Source of the DNA: Fischerella muscicola PCC 7414 | GTDB taxonomy: Bacteria; Cyanobacteriota; Cyanobacteriia; Cyanobacteriales; Nostocaceae | Reading direction: 5' to 3' | Assembly (NCBI RefSeq): GCF_000317205.1 | Contig: NZ_AJLK01000078.1 | Location: 1 to 64,000 of the forward strand | DNA length: 64,000 bases | Shown: positions 35,296 through 44,946 of the stretch, piece after piece | Layout: every line of letters begins with the position of its first letter | How positions within the stretch are numbered: position 1 is the stretch's first letter | Notes under the pieces: model-generated | The model's input: the letters and a program-made list of their open reading frames with translations, nothing else | Told to the model about the DNA's origin: nothing | Databases searched by the model: none | Position numbers and translations under genes: made by a program

Positions 35296-35991
35296 ATGCA
35301 TCGGCTGCTGTCTTGGATATTTACTCCTATTTCTCTCATCTCTGGCTGTACTGTAAATCCAGTATTACAACCTTATTCTGTAGCTACTGAGACACCTGTA
35401 GCAACTTCTGATCCCCAAATACAGGCAGATTATCTCTCGCGACTGGAACAACAAGTAATTGTGGAAATGAATCAAGCGAGGACAGATCCCCAAAGTTATG
35501 TTGCTGTACTCGAAGAGTATAAAAGTCGCTTTGTGGGTAATCAAGTCCGAATTTCTCACAATGTCTATTTACAAACTCAAGAAGGTGTGGCGGCTGTTGA
35601 TGAAGCGATCGCCTACCTCAAATCAGTCATTCCTGTGGGTGCTTTGAGGCCATCTCAGGGTATGTCTTTGGCAGCAAAAGACCATGTCAAAGATCAAGGT
35701 TCCACAGGTGCAACAGGTCATGATGGGAGTGATGGTAGCGATCCCTTCACGCGCCTGAGTCGCTACGGAACTTGGCAAAGTACTGCTGCTGAAAACATTA
35801 GTTATGGTTCGCACACAGCCCAAGATATTGTTATGCAGCTAATTATCGATGATGGAGTGGGCGATCGCGGCCATCGCCACAATATTTTTAGCCCAGCTTT
35901 TAAAGTTACAGGGGTAGCTTTTGGTATTCACCCCACTTACAGGCAGATGTGCGTTATTAATTATGCAGGAGGATATATAGAATCGGTCTGA
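35296..35991 (+). CDS. CAP (SCP/PR-1) domain lipoprotein
   Basis: A 231-residue protein with a lipoprotein signal ([18 protein letters not shown]; lipobox L-I-S-G-C, lipidated C18). The CAP domain spans about 50-225: [46 protein letters not shown] (conserved His), [38 protein letters not shown] (Glu and H-R-x-N motif) and [10 protein letters not shown]. Bacterial CAP proteins bind lipids or act in envelope processes; enzymatic activity is not established. A partial duplicate lies upstream, and the OmpA-like gene begins 10 bp after its stop, so the two are probably co-transcribed envelope lipoproteins. Confidence 0.9.
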   Translation: MHRLLSWIFTPISLISGCTVNPVLQPYSVATETPVATSDPQIQADYLSRLEQQVIVEMNQARTDPQSYVAVLEEYKSRFVGNQVRISHNVYLQTQEGVAAVDEAIAYLKSVIPVGALRPSQGMSLAAKDHVKDQGSTGATGHDGSDGSDPFTRLSRYGTWQSTAAENISYGSHTAQDIVMQLIIDDGVGDRGHRHNIFSPAFKVTGVAFGIHPTYRQMCVINYAGGYIESV

Positions 35992-36001
35992 GGAGTTGAA
36001 G

Positions 36002-36637
36002 ATGCGATCGCTAAGTTCAACTGGTTTACTGGCAGTCATTACAATTTCAGTTGTAGGCTGTAGTTCTGTCACACCAAATCAATCTGACTCGAATTCATCA
36101 TCTAAAACTTCATCTGTTGTTACTCAACTGGTTCCTACTCAAACAAATAAGACTCAACTGGTTCCTACTCAAATAAATAAGACTCGATTGGTTCCTACGG
36201 TACTGATCCCCACCGTTAAAATTCCAGAAGTTACAGTTCCTACTGTCAAAGTTCAGGCAAATGACGAATTAATGATTCTGACTTTATCGGCTGATGTTTT
36301 GTTTGATTTTGACAAAGACAACATTCGCCCAGATGCAGCTCAAGCATTAACACAAGTTGCTCAAGTTCTTAGTAAACGCTACCCCAATAATCCTGTAAAA
36401 ATCTATGGACACACGGATGCCTTGGGTAATGATGACTATAATCAAAATTTGTCTGAGCGTCGAGCTGATGCAGTGAAGCGCTGGCTGAGTGAAAAGCATG
36501 AAATAGCAGCAACGCGGATGACCATAAAAGGTTATGGGGAGTCTCAACCAGTTGCCCCTAATACTAAAGCTGATGGTACAGATGATCCAGCAGGACGCCA
36601 GCAGAACCGTCGAGTTGAAATTGTCATTCAAAAGTAA
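36002..36637 (+). CDS. OmpA-family peptidoglycan-associated lipoprotein
   Basis: A 211-residue protein. The ATG is six bases after AGGAG; a TTG two codons earlier is less likely. A lipoprotein signal ends at VVGC (C19). A linker contains the repeated motif TQLVPTQxNKT (three times) and VPT/IPT repeats up to about residue 85, suiting an extended periplasmic spacer. The OmpA-like domain (about 95-211) has VLFDFDKDNIRPDAAQAL, the peptidoglycan-binding pattern GHTDALGNDDYNQNLSERRADAVKRWL and NRRVEIVIQK. It should anchor the outer membrane to peptidoglycan. It follows the CAP lipoprotein closely. Confidence 0.92.
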   Translation: MRSLSSTGLLAVITISVVGCSSVTPNQSDSNSSSKTSSVVTQLVPTQTNKTQLVPTQINKTRLVPTVLIPTVKIPEVTVPTVKVQANDELMILTLSADVLFDFDKDNIRPDAAQALTQVAQVLSKRYPNNPVKIYGHTDALGNDDYNQNLSERRADAVKRWLSEKHEIAATRMTIKGYGESQPVAPNTKADGTDDPAGRQQNRRVEIVIQK

Positions 36638-36649
36638 GGCTAAGTAATC

Positions 36650-37507
36650 ATGAGCGATCGCTCTTATTTGCAAAATTCCCCAGCTATACCTCTCAATGTC
36701 TACATTCAAGGTGAAGGCTTCCCCATTCTTTGTTTACACGGTCATCCTGGTTCTGGTTCTAGTCTTTGTGTTTTCACCGATCACCTCTCCAAACGCTTCA
36801 AAACTTTTGCCCCCGATTTACGTGGCTATGGCAAAAGTCGGTTTAATGACAATTTTGATATGAGTGACCATTTAAATGACTTAGAGAGCCTTATAGACAG
36901 TTTTCAGATAAAAAAATGTCTGATATTAGGGTGGTCTTTGGGTGGCATTTTAGCGATGGAATTGGCACTGCGGCTACCTGAACGTGTCACGGGGTTGATT
37001 TTGGTAGCAACTGCTGCAAGACCAAGAGGAAACCATCCACCTATAACTTGGGAGGATAATCTCTACACTGGAGTTGCTTCTGTTTTGAACTTGATTAAGC
37101 CAGGTTGGCAGTGGAATATTGAGACATTTGGCAAGCGATCGCTATTTCGCTACCTGATCCAACAACATACTGCCACTACCTATAACTACATAGCCAGGGA
37201 TGCTGTGTCAGCTTATTTACAAACTTCAGCGACTGCAACTCGGGCTCTCTACACGGCAATCAAAGCAGGTTACAATCGCCTTGCTGACCTTGAACAAATC
37301 CAATGTCCTGCTTTAGTACTAGCAGGTTCTCAAGACTACCACATCACACCCGACTCTAGTATAGAAACAGCCCGACACCTGAAAAATTGCCAGTGGCAGT
37401 GCTATGCAAACACTGCTCACCTTTTCCCATGGGAAATTCCCGATCAGGTATTGAGTGATATAGATAGTTGGTTGGAAGGGCATCCAGAAATAGTCAATAG
37501 TCAATAG
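36650..37507 (+). CDS. Alpha/beta hydrolase
   Basis: A 285-residue alpha/beta-hydrolase-fold protein. It has the oxyanion-hole motif LCLHGHPGSGSS (HGxPG), PDLRGYGKS, the nucleophile elbow GWSLGG, and a late Asp (AGSQDYHITP) and His (NTAHLFPWE) completing a plausible Ser-Asp-His triad. No signal peptide. The substrate cannot be inferred; it belongs to the broad MhpC/epoxide-hydrolase-like group. It starts 12 bp after the OmpA gene stop, so it may be the last gene of the CAP-OmpA-hydrolase run. Confidence 0.9.
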   Translation: MSDRSYLQNSPAIPLNVYIQGEGFPILCLHGHPGSGSSLCVFTDHLSKRFKTFAPDLRGYGKSRFNDNFDMSDHLNDLESLIDSFQIKKCLILGWSLGGILAMELALRLPERVTGLILVATAARPRGNHPPITWEDNLYTGVASVLNLIKPGWQWNIETFGKRSLFRYLIQQHTATTYNYIARDAVSAYLQTSATATRALYTAIKAGYNRLADLEQIQCPALVLAGSQDYHITPDSSIETARHLKNCQWQCYANTAHLFPWEIPDQVLSDIDSWLEGHPEIVNSQ

Positions 37508-37586
37508 TTATTACAATGGTCAATGGTCAATGGTCATTTGTAAGAACTCTGGACAATTGACAATTGACTCTTGACCAGCCTTGTAA

Positions 37587-37889
37587 TTACATTTGACCGC
37601 TAAAGGCAGGCTGTACTTTGCGGTCAATCCGTTCCCCCAGGTCTTCAGCAATTGTCAAGACATCTGGTTTGCAGCGTTTTACATTCACGATGATTCCTTG
37701 GGCCCCTTCTTGTTCCAAATCTTCTACGTAGCCTTTAATAGCGGCCTTTGCTTCTGCTGAGTTGAGAAATGGACCAAAGTAGTATGTACATTTGGGATTC
37801 TGTGTTGCAATTTCAACCCACCAAGCCAATCCCAAAGTCTGAAATGTATTAATCAAAAATTCCCTAGATTGTTCCCAAATAGTTTTCAT
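37587..37889 (-). CDS. DUF1816 domain protein
   Basis: A 100-residue protein starting MKTIWEQSREFLINTFQTLGLAWWVEIATQNPKCTYYFGPF. This is the DUF1816 pattern (WWVEIxTxxPxCTYYFGPF, then A..A..GYxEDLxxEGAxxIxxxxKRCxPxxLT), a small domain found in cyanobacteria and sometimes joined to phycobilisome-linker-like proteins. An upstream start would overlap the rlmB 3' end and add basic residues without family match, so the Met at 37889 was chosen. It follows rlmB on the same strand. Function unknown. Confidence 0.85.
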   Translation of the reverse strand: MKTIWEQSREFLINTFQTLGLAWWVEIATQNPKCTYYFGPFLNSAEAKAAIKGYVEDLEQEGAQGIIVNVKRCKPDVLTIAEDLGERIDRKVQPAFSGQM

Positions 37890-37971
37890 GGTCTTTGCCA
37901 GTTTTTTTAACGTTGTATTGGGTTGTAAACGTTTGCTGCTGTTTTGTGGTTTTACATTTCTTTTTACTTCT

Positions 37972-38916
37972 TTATACTCTGTTACTATTGTTTTTCCAAG
38001 TAGTTTTTTGTAGTTTATCGAAATGTAGCGTATTTTTTTCCCAGCGTCGACGATAAATTTCATACAATGCCATCCCCGCAGCAACGGAGGCATTGAGGCT
38101 AGGAGTCTTACCCTGTAAGGGAATTGATACTAAGACATCACAACAACGTTGTGTCAACAAACTTAGACCTTCTCCTTCAGATCCCACTACTAAAACGATC
38201 GCACCATTAAAATCTACTGTGTTTATTGGTTCACTACCTTCACAAGCAGTACCGTAAATCCAGAAACCTGCTGCTTTCAATTCTTCCAAAGCGCGATGCA
38301 GATTCACTACTCTGGCAACTGGAAAGTGTTCTAAAGCACCTGCTGCTACTTTCATCACTGTAGAAGTGATCCCAGAAGCCCGCCGTTGGGGGATAATCAA
38401 CCCTTGAGCACCAATCGCTTCTGCTGTACGAATAATTGCTCCTAAGTTATGGGGATCAGTGATCCCATCAGCAGCAACAATGACTGGATTGGTTACAGAT
38501 TTGCTGTTTTCGATCAACTCGTGTAATTCGATGTAGGCATAGGGAGCAATTTGTGCTGCTACACCTTGATGATTACCACCTTCAGTAATTTGATCTAAGC
38601 GCTTGGGTTCTACCTCATCAATGATCGTGCCATTGTCCTTGGCTTGTAAAATCAGAGAGTGAAAACGGGGATCATAGCGTAGGCGAGAAGTAATCCAAAT
38701 ACGATTCAGCAGGCGCTGACTTTCCAAGGCACTCAAGACTGGATAGCGACCATAAATCAAATCGCTATCTTGAGTTGGTTTGTGCTGGTTTTGTCCATCC
38801 ACCTTTTTCATCGGAGGACGAAAAGAAGGAGAAACGACTCGCTTGCCCTTAAGTTTTAGGGTTTGCCCACGATTCTTTTCACCAGAAGTAATAATTTTTT
38901 TTGTGTTGTTTGCCAT
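37972..38916 (-). CDS. rlmB: 23S rRNA (guanosine-2'-O)-methyltransferase RlmB
   Basis: A 314-residue SPOUT (TrmH-type) methyltransferase. A basic N-terminal extension (1-50) is followed by the substrate-binding domain ([23 protein letters not shown]) and the knotted catalytic domain: [32 protein letters not shown] (motif 1), [10 protein letters not shown] (motif 2) and [28 protein letters not shown] (motif 3). RlmB methylates G2251 of the peptidyl-transferase loop in E. coli numbering. The family also includes tRNA Gm18 enzymes, but the length and N-terminal domain favour RlmB. Confidence 0.93.
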   Translation of the reverse strand: MANNTKKIITSGEKNRGQTLKLKGKRVVSPSFRPPMKKVDGQNQHKPTQDSDLIYGRYPVLSALESQRLLNRIWITSRLRYDPRFHSLILQAKDNGTIIDEVEPKRLDQITEGGNHQGVAAQIAPYAYIELHELIENSKSVTNPVIVAADGITDPHNLGAIIRTAEAIGAQGLIIPQRRASGITSTVMKVAAGALEHFPVARVVNLHRALEELKAAGFWIYGTACEGSEPINTVDFNGAIVLVVGSEGEGLSLLTQRCCDVLVSIPLQGKTPSLNASVAAGMALYEIYRRRWEKNTLHFDKLQKTTWKNNSNRV

Positions 38917-39193
38917 GAGATTTTGAGGTTATACGTAGGATCGGGCATCCAATAAATAGAAGGCACAAGGAAGTAAGATTATTTTCATGTGTTCTGGTGA
39001 CAAATTATTCGTCATCACAGCTACTAAAAAAATTAATCATATTTAGGTTTTTGGTATCTTGTTGTTAGGCTTTGTCTGTGACAGTATTTTCGTTGTCCAT
39101 AAGCTGTCAGAGTCGGATTCAACTCATAACTTCACCACCATAGTTTACCGAACACAAAATAAGCAATTGTCCTGTCATGAGACAATTTTGTCA

Positions 39194-39793
39194 TTACTTT
39201 TCTAATTGCAGCCTTTGTAATAGTTCAGCTAAGCGTGGCTGATCAGTAAGATATAGATAGCCGATTAAAGTTTCTAAGCTAGTTGCTTGTTGATATATTT
39301 CGGGATCTAATCGTTTGGGACGTCCTGTGGTGGCGTTACGGCCTCTTCGGACTATTTCTAACTCGCTGTGTCGCAGATGAGGAGTAAGTGATCGCAAGTG
39401 TAGCGCCTGCGTTTCTGCCCTTACTTGCGCCACTACCAGACGATGATAACTTTCGCTTCGCTGCGGCGGCAGCAGATAATACATCCTAACATAAAGTTCA
39501 TACACTGCATCTCCTAAATATGCTAAAGCAGCAGGAGAAAGTTGTCGTAGTTGTGCTTGGTCAATTTGCTGCTGAGACAAATTTTCTATGGTTGCCTGCA
39601 TAAACTGCCAACAAGATGAATCTAACACGTTAGTTTCACCTTGTTCATTCAATAAAATTTCCTCCTTAGATTTCACAAGCGATGATTCCTTGCAGACTAT
39701 ATTGGGGAGGTGGGAAATGGTGCATTTTTTCTGAGCGTTGGCTCTGTTGCAGTTCTGACAAGCATTATCCAGGCTAGAAAATTTGTTATCCAA
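39194..39793 (-). CDS. mrnC: Mini-ribonuclease III
   Basis: A 199-codon frame whose residues about 85-199 form a minimal RNase III domain without a dsRNA-binding domain: LSPAALAYLGDAVYELYVRMYYL (catalytic-signature D95), KxQVRAETQALHL-like VAQVRAETQALHL, RRGRNATTGRPKR and ATSLETLIGYLYL. Mini-III matures 23S rRNA in Bacillus and acts on rRNA in cyanobacteria. The frame's first codon is TTG and residues 1-60 are Cys-rich with no family match; the ATG at 39601 would give a more usual 136-residue enzyme. The domain call is firm, the start is not. Confidence 0.88.
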   Translation of the reverse strand: MDNKFSSLDNACQNCNRANAQKKCTISHLPNIVCKESSLVKSKEEILLNEQGETNVLDSSCWQFMQATIENLSQQQIDQAQLRQLSPAALAYLGDAVYELYVRMYYLLPPQRSESYHRLVVAQVRAETQALHLRSLTPHLRHSELEIVRRGRNATTGRPKRLDPEIYQQATSLETLIGYLYLTDQPRLAELLQRLQLEK

Positions 39794-40176
39794 CTATAGT
39801 TAGTTAGTTACTAACCTTTTGTTAACTATTGTAAACAATCAAGTAACGCTAAGGGCGTCATTCGATTTTGGATTTTGGATTAGTTCTACTTATGGAATTT
39901 AGGGGCTTGTACACTGCTCGGCATGATTGAGCAATTAGAGTTTGTTAGGCAGATTAGTGTTCTCCCTTCAGACCAGCTTTATTTAAGATTAGAATGAACT
40001 TTGAAATTGTGAAGCACCATTATCTCATTCTTCATAGTTTTTTTGGGATTGTCTTCTCGAAAAGTCAACAGTTAAAATCCTGTTGGGTAAAATCCAAAAT
40101 TGGTATATTTCGGGCAAAAATTAAGCTATCCAGATAAAAACATCGGATAGCTAATTTTATTGGCACAGTCAAGCAG
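39794..40176. other. Spacer between mrnC and the STAS gene
   Basis: Short GTTAGTTA and GGATTTTGGATT direct repeats near 39797-39880. No gene, palindrome-family copy or clear terminator. Confidence 0.4.
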
Positions 40177-40581
40177 TCAAGAAGGCTTTTTGAGGTTTTC
40201 TAAAGCTGCATCGACTGATGTCTGCAACATTAAAAACTTCTCCAAACGGACAAGCTTGACTGTTTGAGTTACGCGGGCATTAGTGACAATTTGCAAAGTA
40301 CCTTCAGCATTTTGTGCCTGCTTGGCTAGCTGTACCAAAGCACCCAAGCCGGAGCTATCAACAAAGTCGATTTGCGAGAGATCCAAAATAATGTGCTTGG
40401 GGCCCTCGTCAATCTTGCTTCCTAATACTTTGCGAAACGTCGGTTCCGAAAACGCGTCTAACAAACCTGTGAGGCGGAATAGCTGACAGTTATCCCGGAC
40501 TTCACGAGTACCTCTCAGGCTAACGGTTAGGTTCAGTGGCTCAGCAATAATTCCCTCCTCATATTTATGTTGAACGCTCAA
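40177..40581 (-). CDS. STAS-domain anti-sigma factor antagonist-like protein
   Basis: A 134-codon frame with a complete STAS domain: LFRLTGLLDAFSEPTFRKVL, HIILDLSQIDFVDSSGLGALVQLAKQAQ (phosphorylatable S76 in DSSG) and QIVTNARVTQTVKLVRLEKFL. Such proteins are switched by serine phosphorylation in partner-switching pathways. The frame opens with TTG and has no ATG near the domain. A strong AGGAGG sits inside it (40554-40559) and is followed five bases later by ATT codon 12. The true start could thus be TTG or a rare ATT. Single gene with no kinase or phosphatase beside it. Confidence 0.9.
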   Translation of the reverse strand: MSVQHKYEEGIIAEPLNLTVSLRGTREVRDNCQLFRLTGLLDAFSEPTFRKVLGSKIDEGPKHIILDLSQIDFVDSSGLGALVQLAKQAQNAEGTLQIVTNARVTQTVKLVRLEKFLMLQTSVDAALENLKKPS

Positions 40582-40727
40582 GTATAGATGGTTTTGGTAG
40601 ATGTTGTCTACATTGGGGATTGGGTATCAGTTATCAGTTATTCAGTTATCAGTTATCAGTTTCCTTTGCCTGTTCACTGAGTTACTGTTGGCTGTCTCCA
40701 GTTCCCAATCTCGCGCTTTCTCCATTT

Positions 40728-41906
40728 TTACTTTATTTTTACCTCATTAGAGCTGTTTGGTGTTTGGCGAGCTGCGCGCATTGCCTGTACAAAATTCTCA
40801 AACAGGTAATCAGCGTCGTGAGGACCAGGAGAAGCCTCTGGGTGGTACTGCACAGAAAATACAGGTAAATTCTTGTGACGTACTCCAGCAACAGTGCGAT
40901 CATTCAAGTTCAGGTGGCTGATTTCTACTACTGCTTCTGGTAGGGTGTCTGGGTTAATAGCAAAACTGTGGTTTTGACTGGTGATTTCCACCCGCTTTTG
41001 TAAACCTGCTGGTTGATTTAAGCCACGATGCCCAAATTTAAGTTTATAGGTTTCTGCCCCCAAAGCATGACCCAAAATTTGATGTCCCATGCAAATGCCA
41101 AACATTGGTTTTTGAGCCGACAGTAAAGCCTTAGCAGTCTCAATACCTTCGGTGACAGCCGCCGGATCACCAGGGCCATTAGAGAGAAAAATTCCATCTG
41201 GATTGTATTTGAGAATTTCTTCTTTGGGGGTGTGGGCTGGAACAACAATAACCCGGCATCCATAACTCGCTAAGCGGCGTAAAATATTGCGTTTGATGCC
41301 AAAGTCTAGGGCTACAACTGTCAAGGTTTCATCAGAATTAGCTTTTGCTTCTGGGTTAAATTCCCAAACAGGATCAGTAGTTTCTGACCATTCATAGGCT
41401 GTTTGGGTAGTCACTTCACGCACAAGATTTAATCCACTCATGGCAGGAGCTGCTAATACCCGTTCTAGCAGTTCTGCTTCGTCCAAAATTTCTGTAGAAA
41501 TCCCACCATTCATAGCCCCATAGATGCGAATTTTGCGGGTCAAGGCACGGGTATCTATGCCGTAAATGCCAGGTATTTGGTACTGTTTGAGGTAGTCTGG
41601 TAACGATTGCGAAGAGCGCCAGTTACTAGGTCGGGTACAAATATTGCGTGCGATCGCTCCTCGCACTTGGGGTCGATTTGATTCTTCATCCTCTGGATTC
41701 ACACCTGTGTTTCCCAGTTCTGGATAAGTAAAAACTACTATCTGACCACAATAACTAGGGTCAGTCAGGACTTCTTGATATCCAGTCATACCAGTGTTAA
41801 ATACCACTTCCCCGATCGCAGTGCCTGTAGCACCAAAAGACCAACCGCGATAAGTGGTTCCATCGGCAAGGACAAGTAAGGCAGGTATTGCTTCAAACAG
41901 AGCCAT
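40728..41906 (-). CDS. carA: Carbamoyl-phosphate synthase small subunit
   Basis: A 392-residue glutamine amidotransferase subunit that supplies ammonia to CarB for carbamoyl phosphate in arginine and pyrimidine synthesis. The N-terminal CPSase_sm_chain domain ([40 protein letters not shown]) is followed by a class I glutaminase domain: LSNGPGDP, nucleophile C272 ([12 protein letters not shown]) and [10 protein letters not shown]. The length is standard. carB is not in the window; separated carA and carB are usual in cyanobacteria. Confidence 0.97.
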   Translation of the reverse strand: MALFEAIPALLVLADGTTYRGWSFGATGTAIGEVVFNTGMTGYQEVLTDPSYCGQIVVFTYPELGNTGVNPEDEESNRPQVRGAIARNICTRPSNWRSSQSLPDYLKQYQIPGIYGIDTRALTRKIRIYGAMNGGISTEILDEAELLERVLAAPAMSGLNLVREVTTQTAYEWSETTDPVWEFNPEAKANSDETLTVVALDFGIKRNILRRLASYGCRVIVVPAHTPKEEILKYNPDGIFLSNGPGDPAAVTEGIETAKALLSAQKPMFGICMGHQILGHALGAETYKLKFGHRGLNQPAGLQKRVEITSQNHSFAINPDTLPEAVVEISHLNLNDRTVAGVRHKNLPVFSVQYHPEASPGPHDADYLFENFVQAMRAARQTPNSSNEVKIK

Positions 41907-42017
41907 AGATTATATAAGTCAAAAAAATAGGAATAGGGGATTGGGGATCGGTGAGACAAGGGAGACAAGGGAGAAAACCAGCAAGCAACAACCAACAATC
42001 AACTACTAACCACTAAT

Positions 42018-42047
42018 GTACAGACGCGAGGAACATCGCGTCTGTAC
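42018..42047. repeat. Dispersed palindrome, AGACG family
   Basis: Arms GTACAGACGCGA and TCGCGTCTGTAC (12 bp) around GGAACA. Confidence 0.85.
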
Positions 42048-42049
42048 CC

Positions 42050-42108
42050 ATCAACAATCAACAATCAACAATCAACAATCAACAATCAACAATCAACAAT
42101 CAACTACT
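42050..42108. repeat. Heptad repeat (CAACAAT)n
   Basis: About eight tandem CAACAAT units directly after the palindrome. The same heptad in inverse sense (ATTGTTG) makes up the array at 44802. Confidence 0.9.
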
Positions 42109-42319
42109 ATCCTGTCCACTGCGAAGGATCATTATCCCATAAATTTAGATTTGTCTATTTTATATATGACGTTACCAGATAATTAAGAATTGTAATTCAT
42201 AGCTTTATTACCAGTATTTTCATTAGAGTTCCCATGAGAAAAATTTTAGGTTAATCTTCTGACAGCCTTTTTCCTTTTGCTTTCTACTAGTTCACCAAAT
42301 TGATTTTGATACGTGAGCC

Positions 42320-42352
42320 AGATCCCCGACTTTTTTGAAAAGTAGGGGATCT
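42320..42352. repeat. Dispersed palindrome, GATCCCCGAC family (copy 3)
   Basis: AGATCCCCGACTTTT and AAAAGTAGGGGATCT arms, with one mismatch relative to the copy at 20385. Confidence 0.85.
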
Positions 42353-42572
42353 GACGCCTCACTAAAGAGTCAAAACTTATTTGGTCGAGTACTGTACTAC
42401 TTTATTTGAATTGCTTTGTCTGCTTGCATTACAATAGCAAAAGATAGAAATGCTCTCGAATGTTTATCGGCTACGGCATTATATAAAGATATAGTGTCTA
42501 CTTTATCCAGCCGGATACAGGCACTATTCCAAATATCGTGGGTGTAGGGGAAGGTATGCGTTCTAAACAATT

Positions 42573-43667
42573 ATGCTTCAGTCTTTTTTATCCCAGGCTA
42601 CGCTAATATTTCTTTCCACCACACTGGCGATTTTTGCTGTTGCCTGTCGTGAAGACAAACAGGCTGTTGTGAATCATGAGCAACAACCAAAGGCAACACA
42701 AAAGAGTGCGATCGCTTCTGGTGAGAACACGCCATTACCAACAATAAGTCCACAACCACAGCAATACCAAGCTTCTGAAATTCAACCCAGTACATTTGAA
42801 CTGGGACTAGATAAAGCAGCTAGTGCTGATGCAATTAGTCAATCTGCTCAATCAACAGAAGATTGGAATTTAGTAGTCACTCAGTATCAAGATGCGATCG
42901 CGTTGATGAAGCAAGTAGATCGGCAAAGTCCCTACTTTCCCAGCGCTCAAGATAATATCATTCAATATCAACGCCGCATCAAATACGCCCAGCAGCAAGC
43001 TTACTCTCGCAAGGAACCACCGCCACAAGTAGTAACACAGGTACAAGCTTCTAAAGCACAACCTTCTAAAATAGTGCTTGTGGTTCCTCAACCCTCTACC
43101 AAACCAGCGATTGTACCAAAAACCCAACAACCAACAACCACCAACTACCAACCACCAAATAACAACCAACAACAGGTATTTGCAGCACCCACTACACAGC
43201 AGCGCCATGAACCTGTGGTGTTTGTCGCCCCTATTAAACGACGAATAGGGGGTACGCCCATTATTGATGTTACCTTTAATGGCAATCAGCAATTTGAGAT
43301 GATTTTGGATACGGGAGCAAGTGGTACAGTCATCACCCAGGGTATGGCAACTGCCCTGGGGATAGTGCCTTTTGGGAAAGCAAAAGCAAATACTGCCAGT
43401 GCGAAAGCAGTGGAATTTCCTATTGGTTACGTAAATTCAATAGAAGTTGCTGGAGTAACAGTCAACAAAATTCCAGTAGCGATCGCTGGCGCAGAACTAG
43501 AAACAGGACTTTTGGGACACGATTTTTTTGGTGACTACGAGATCACAATCAAGCGTGATGTTGTAGAATTTCGCCCACCCTCCTACTCTGGGCAACTCAA
43601 TCCTCCAGAAACTGGACTAACTGTTCCAACTTCGTCCAAGCCGCACCACTCTGGAGAATCTCCCTAG
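42573..43667 (+). CDS. Retropepsin-like aspartic protease lipoprotein
   Basis: A 364-residue protein with a lipoprotein signal (hydrophobic 8-22, lipobox A-V-A-C, C25). A helical segment (about 85-145, [19 protein letters not shown]) resembles a TPR-like unit. A Pro/Gln/Asn-rich linker (about 147-215) contains residues encoded by a CCAACAA-type heptad repeat. The retropepsin-like domain is about 225-340 ([13 protein letters not shown], catalytic D246; [31 protein letters not shown]). Such single-domain proteases work as dimers. Its last 24 codons overlap the trpD 3' end on the other strand. Target unknown; envelope location inferred from the lipobox. Confidence 0.87.
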   Translation: MLQSFLSQATLIFLSTTLAIFAVACREDKQAVVNHEQQPKATQKSAIASGENTPLPTISPQPQQYQASEIQPSTFELGLDKAASADAISQSAQSTEDWNLVVTQYQDAIALMKQVDRQSPYFPSAQDNIIQYQRRIKYAQQQAYSRKEPPPQVVTQVQASKAQPSKIVLVVPQPSTKPAIVPKTQQPTTTNYQPPNNNQQQVFAAPTTQQRHEPVVFVAPIKRRIGGTPIIDVTFNGNQQFEMILDTGASGTVITQGMATALGIVPFGKAKANTASAKAVEFPIGYVNSIEVAGVTVNKIPVAIAGAELETGLLGHDFFGDYEITIKRDVVEFRPPSYSGQLNPPETGLTVPTSSKPHHSGESP

Positions 43668-44727
43668 CCAATTGCACGCCTTGAGCGTGATCCAACAGTG
43701 GTACTGCCTCACCCACTTGCAGTGCTAACGCCGCATTTAGGATCACTACATCCTGTTGTGCTTGTGTCCCTTTACCTTGCAACACCGCCTTCAGGATTTC
43801 GGCATTCTCTTCGACATCACCACCTACGAGCGCTGTTAGGGGAGCAGTAGTTATACCTAAATTTACAGGATTTAGCGTAGTTAATGTTACTTCATCTTTT
43901 GACAGCACAGCCAAATCAGTAACATCGCCCAAACCTGCTTCATCTAATTTTTCTCGTCCGTGCAGCACGATCGCTTTTTGTGTACCCAGTTGCTGTAAGG
44001 CTTGAGCAATTGTTGCTAATAATTTAGGATCAAATACACCAATCACTTGCCCTGTGGGACGTAAAGGATTGACTAACGGCCCGAGTAAATTAAATACAGT
44101 CCGCACCTTGAGACTCCGCCGCAACGAAGCAACCGCCTTGAGGGCTGGATGCCAACCAGGAGCAAATAAAAAAGTGATCCCCACTTCTTTGAGTGCTGCT
44201 TCTACCTTCTCACTATCACAGCTAAGATTTATACCTAAAGCTTCTAATACATCCGCGCTACCAACACGACTAGATGCCGAACGATTACCATGTTTGGCAA
44301 CAGGTATACCACCAGCAGCAGCAACAAAAGCAACTGCTGTAGAGATATTAAATGTTGATGCTCCATCTCCTCCAGTACCGCAGGTGTCGATCAGGGGAGT
44401 TGAGGAGATGGGGGGAGTGTGAGGAGATAACGAAGAAAGATTACTTCCTTGTCCCCCTTGTCCCTGTGTCCCCTTGTCCCCGTGTCCTCCTAGAGACTGA
44501 GCTTGCAACACTCCAGCCATACCCGCTAGTTCCTCAGCAGATACACCCTTGCAATGCAGTGCAGCTAAAATAGCTCCCGATAATTCTGGGGGGATAGCCT
44601 CACTTAGCCATCCTTGCATCAATTTTTCTGCTTGAGTGCGAGATAAGGACTGACGTTCTAGTAGTTGTTGGAGTAGGTTAGACCAAATCGCAGAAGATTC
44701 TTGTACAGGCTGCGACGAATGGTTCAT
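43597..44727 (-). CDS. trpD: Anthranilate phosphoribosyltransferase
   Basis: A 376-residue enzyme transferring phosphoribose from PRPP to anthranilate in tryptophan synthesis. The start is the ATG at 44727 (MNHSSQPV); a TTG two codons earlier is less likely. Motifs: [18 protein letters not shown] (PRPP loop), [45 protein letters not shown] and [10 protein letters not shown]. Residues about 79-110 ([17 protein letters not shown]...) are a low-complexity insert encoded by GACAAGGGG-type spacer repeats just before the PRPP loop. The 3' end overlaps the convergent retropepsin gene by 71 bp. No other trp genes are nearby. Confidence 0.95.
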   Translation of the reverse strand: MNHSSQPVQESSAIWSNLLQQLLERQSLSRTQAEKLMQGWLSEAIPPELSGAILAALHCKGVSAEELAGMAGVLQAQSLGGHGDKGTQGQGGQGSNLSSLSPHTPPISSTPLIDTCGTGGDGASTFNISTAVAFVAAAGGIPVAKHGNRSASSRVGSADVLEALGINLSCDSEKVEAALKEVGITFLFAPGWHPALKAVASLRRSLKVRTVFNLLGPLVNPLRPTGQVIGVFDPKLLATIAQALQQLGTQKAIVLHGREKLDEAGLGDVTDLAVLSKDEVTLTTLNPVNLGITTAPLTALVGGDVEENAEILKAVLQGKGTQAQQDVVILNAALALQVGEAVPLLDHAQGVQLAREILQSGAAWTKLEQLVQFLED

Positions 44728-44801
44728 ATACAAGTTTATTTAATCAAAATTAAGTCACCATAAATCAAATTAACTCGAAAAGGTACTTATTAGTTAGTGG
44801 T

Positions 44802-44946
44802 TGGTTGTTGATTGTTGGTTGTTGATTGTTGGTTGTTGATTGTTGGTTGTTGATTGTTGGTTGTTGATTGTTGGTTGTTGATTGTTGGTTGTTGATTGTT
44901 GGTTGTTGATTGTTGGTTGTTGATTGTTGGTTGTTGATTGTTGGTT
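44802..44946. repeat. Tandem array of a 14-bp unit, about ten copies
   Basis: Unit GGTTGTTGATTGTT, made of two heptad variants (GGTTGTT and GATTGTT), repeated about ten times almost without change and ending at the palindrome at 44947. Because 14 is not a multiple of 3, all three minus-strand frames read as Asn/Gln/Thr-rich ORFs, which are artefacts. Confidence 0.95.

Larger units (their letters stand above)
41907..42572. other. Repeat-rich divergent spacer
   Basis: From carA outward: GAGACAAGG tandem repeats (41951-41974), CAACAATCAAC heptads, the AGACG palindrome at 42018-42047, a second (CAACAAT)n tract to about 42107, unique AT-rich DNA, and the GATCCCCGAC palindrome at 42320-42352. No gene was seen. 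Confidence 0.65.

Noticed and set aside
35157-35390. 77-codon plus-strand frame before the CAP lipoprotein
   Set aside because: It overlaps the lipoprotein signal sequence in another frame and has no supporting features.
44802-44946. Possible CRISPR-like array
   Set aside because: Units are contiguous 14-mers without unique spacers, and no cas genes are present.
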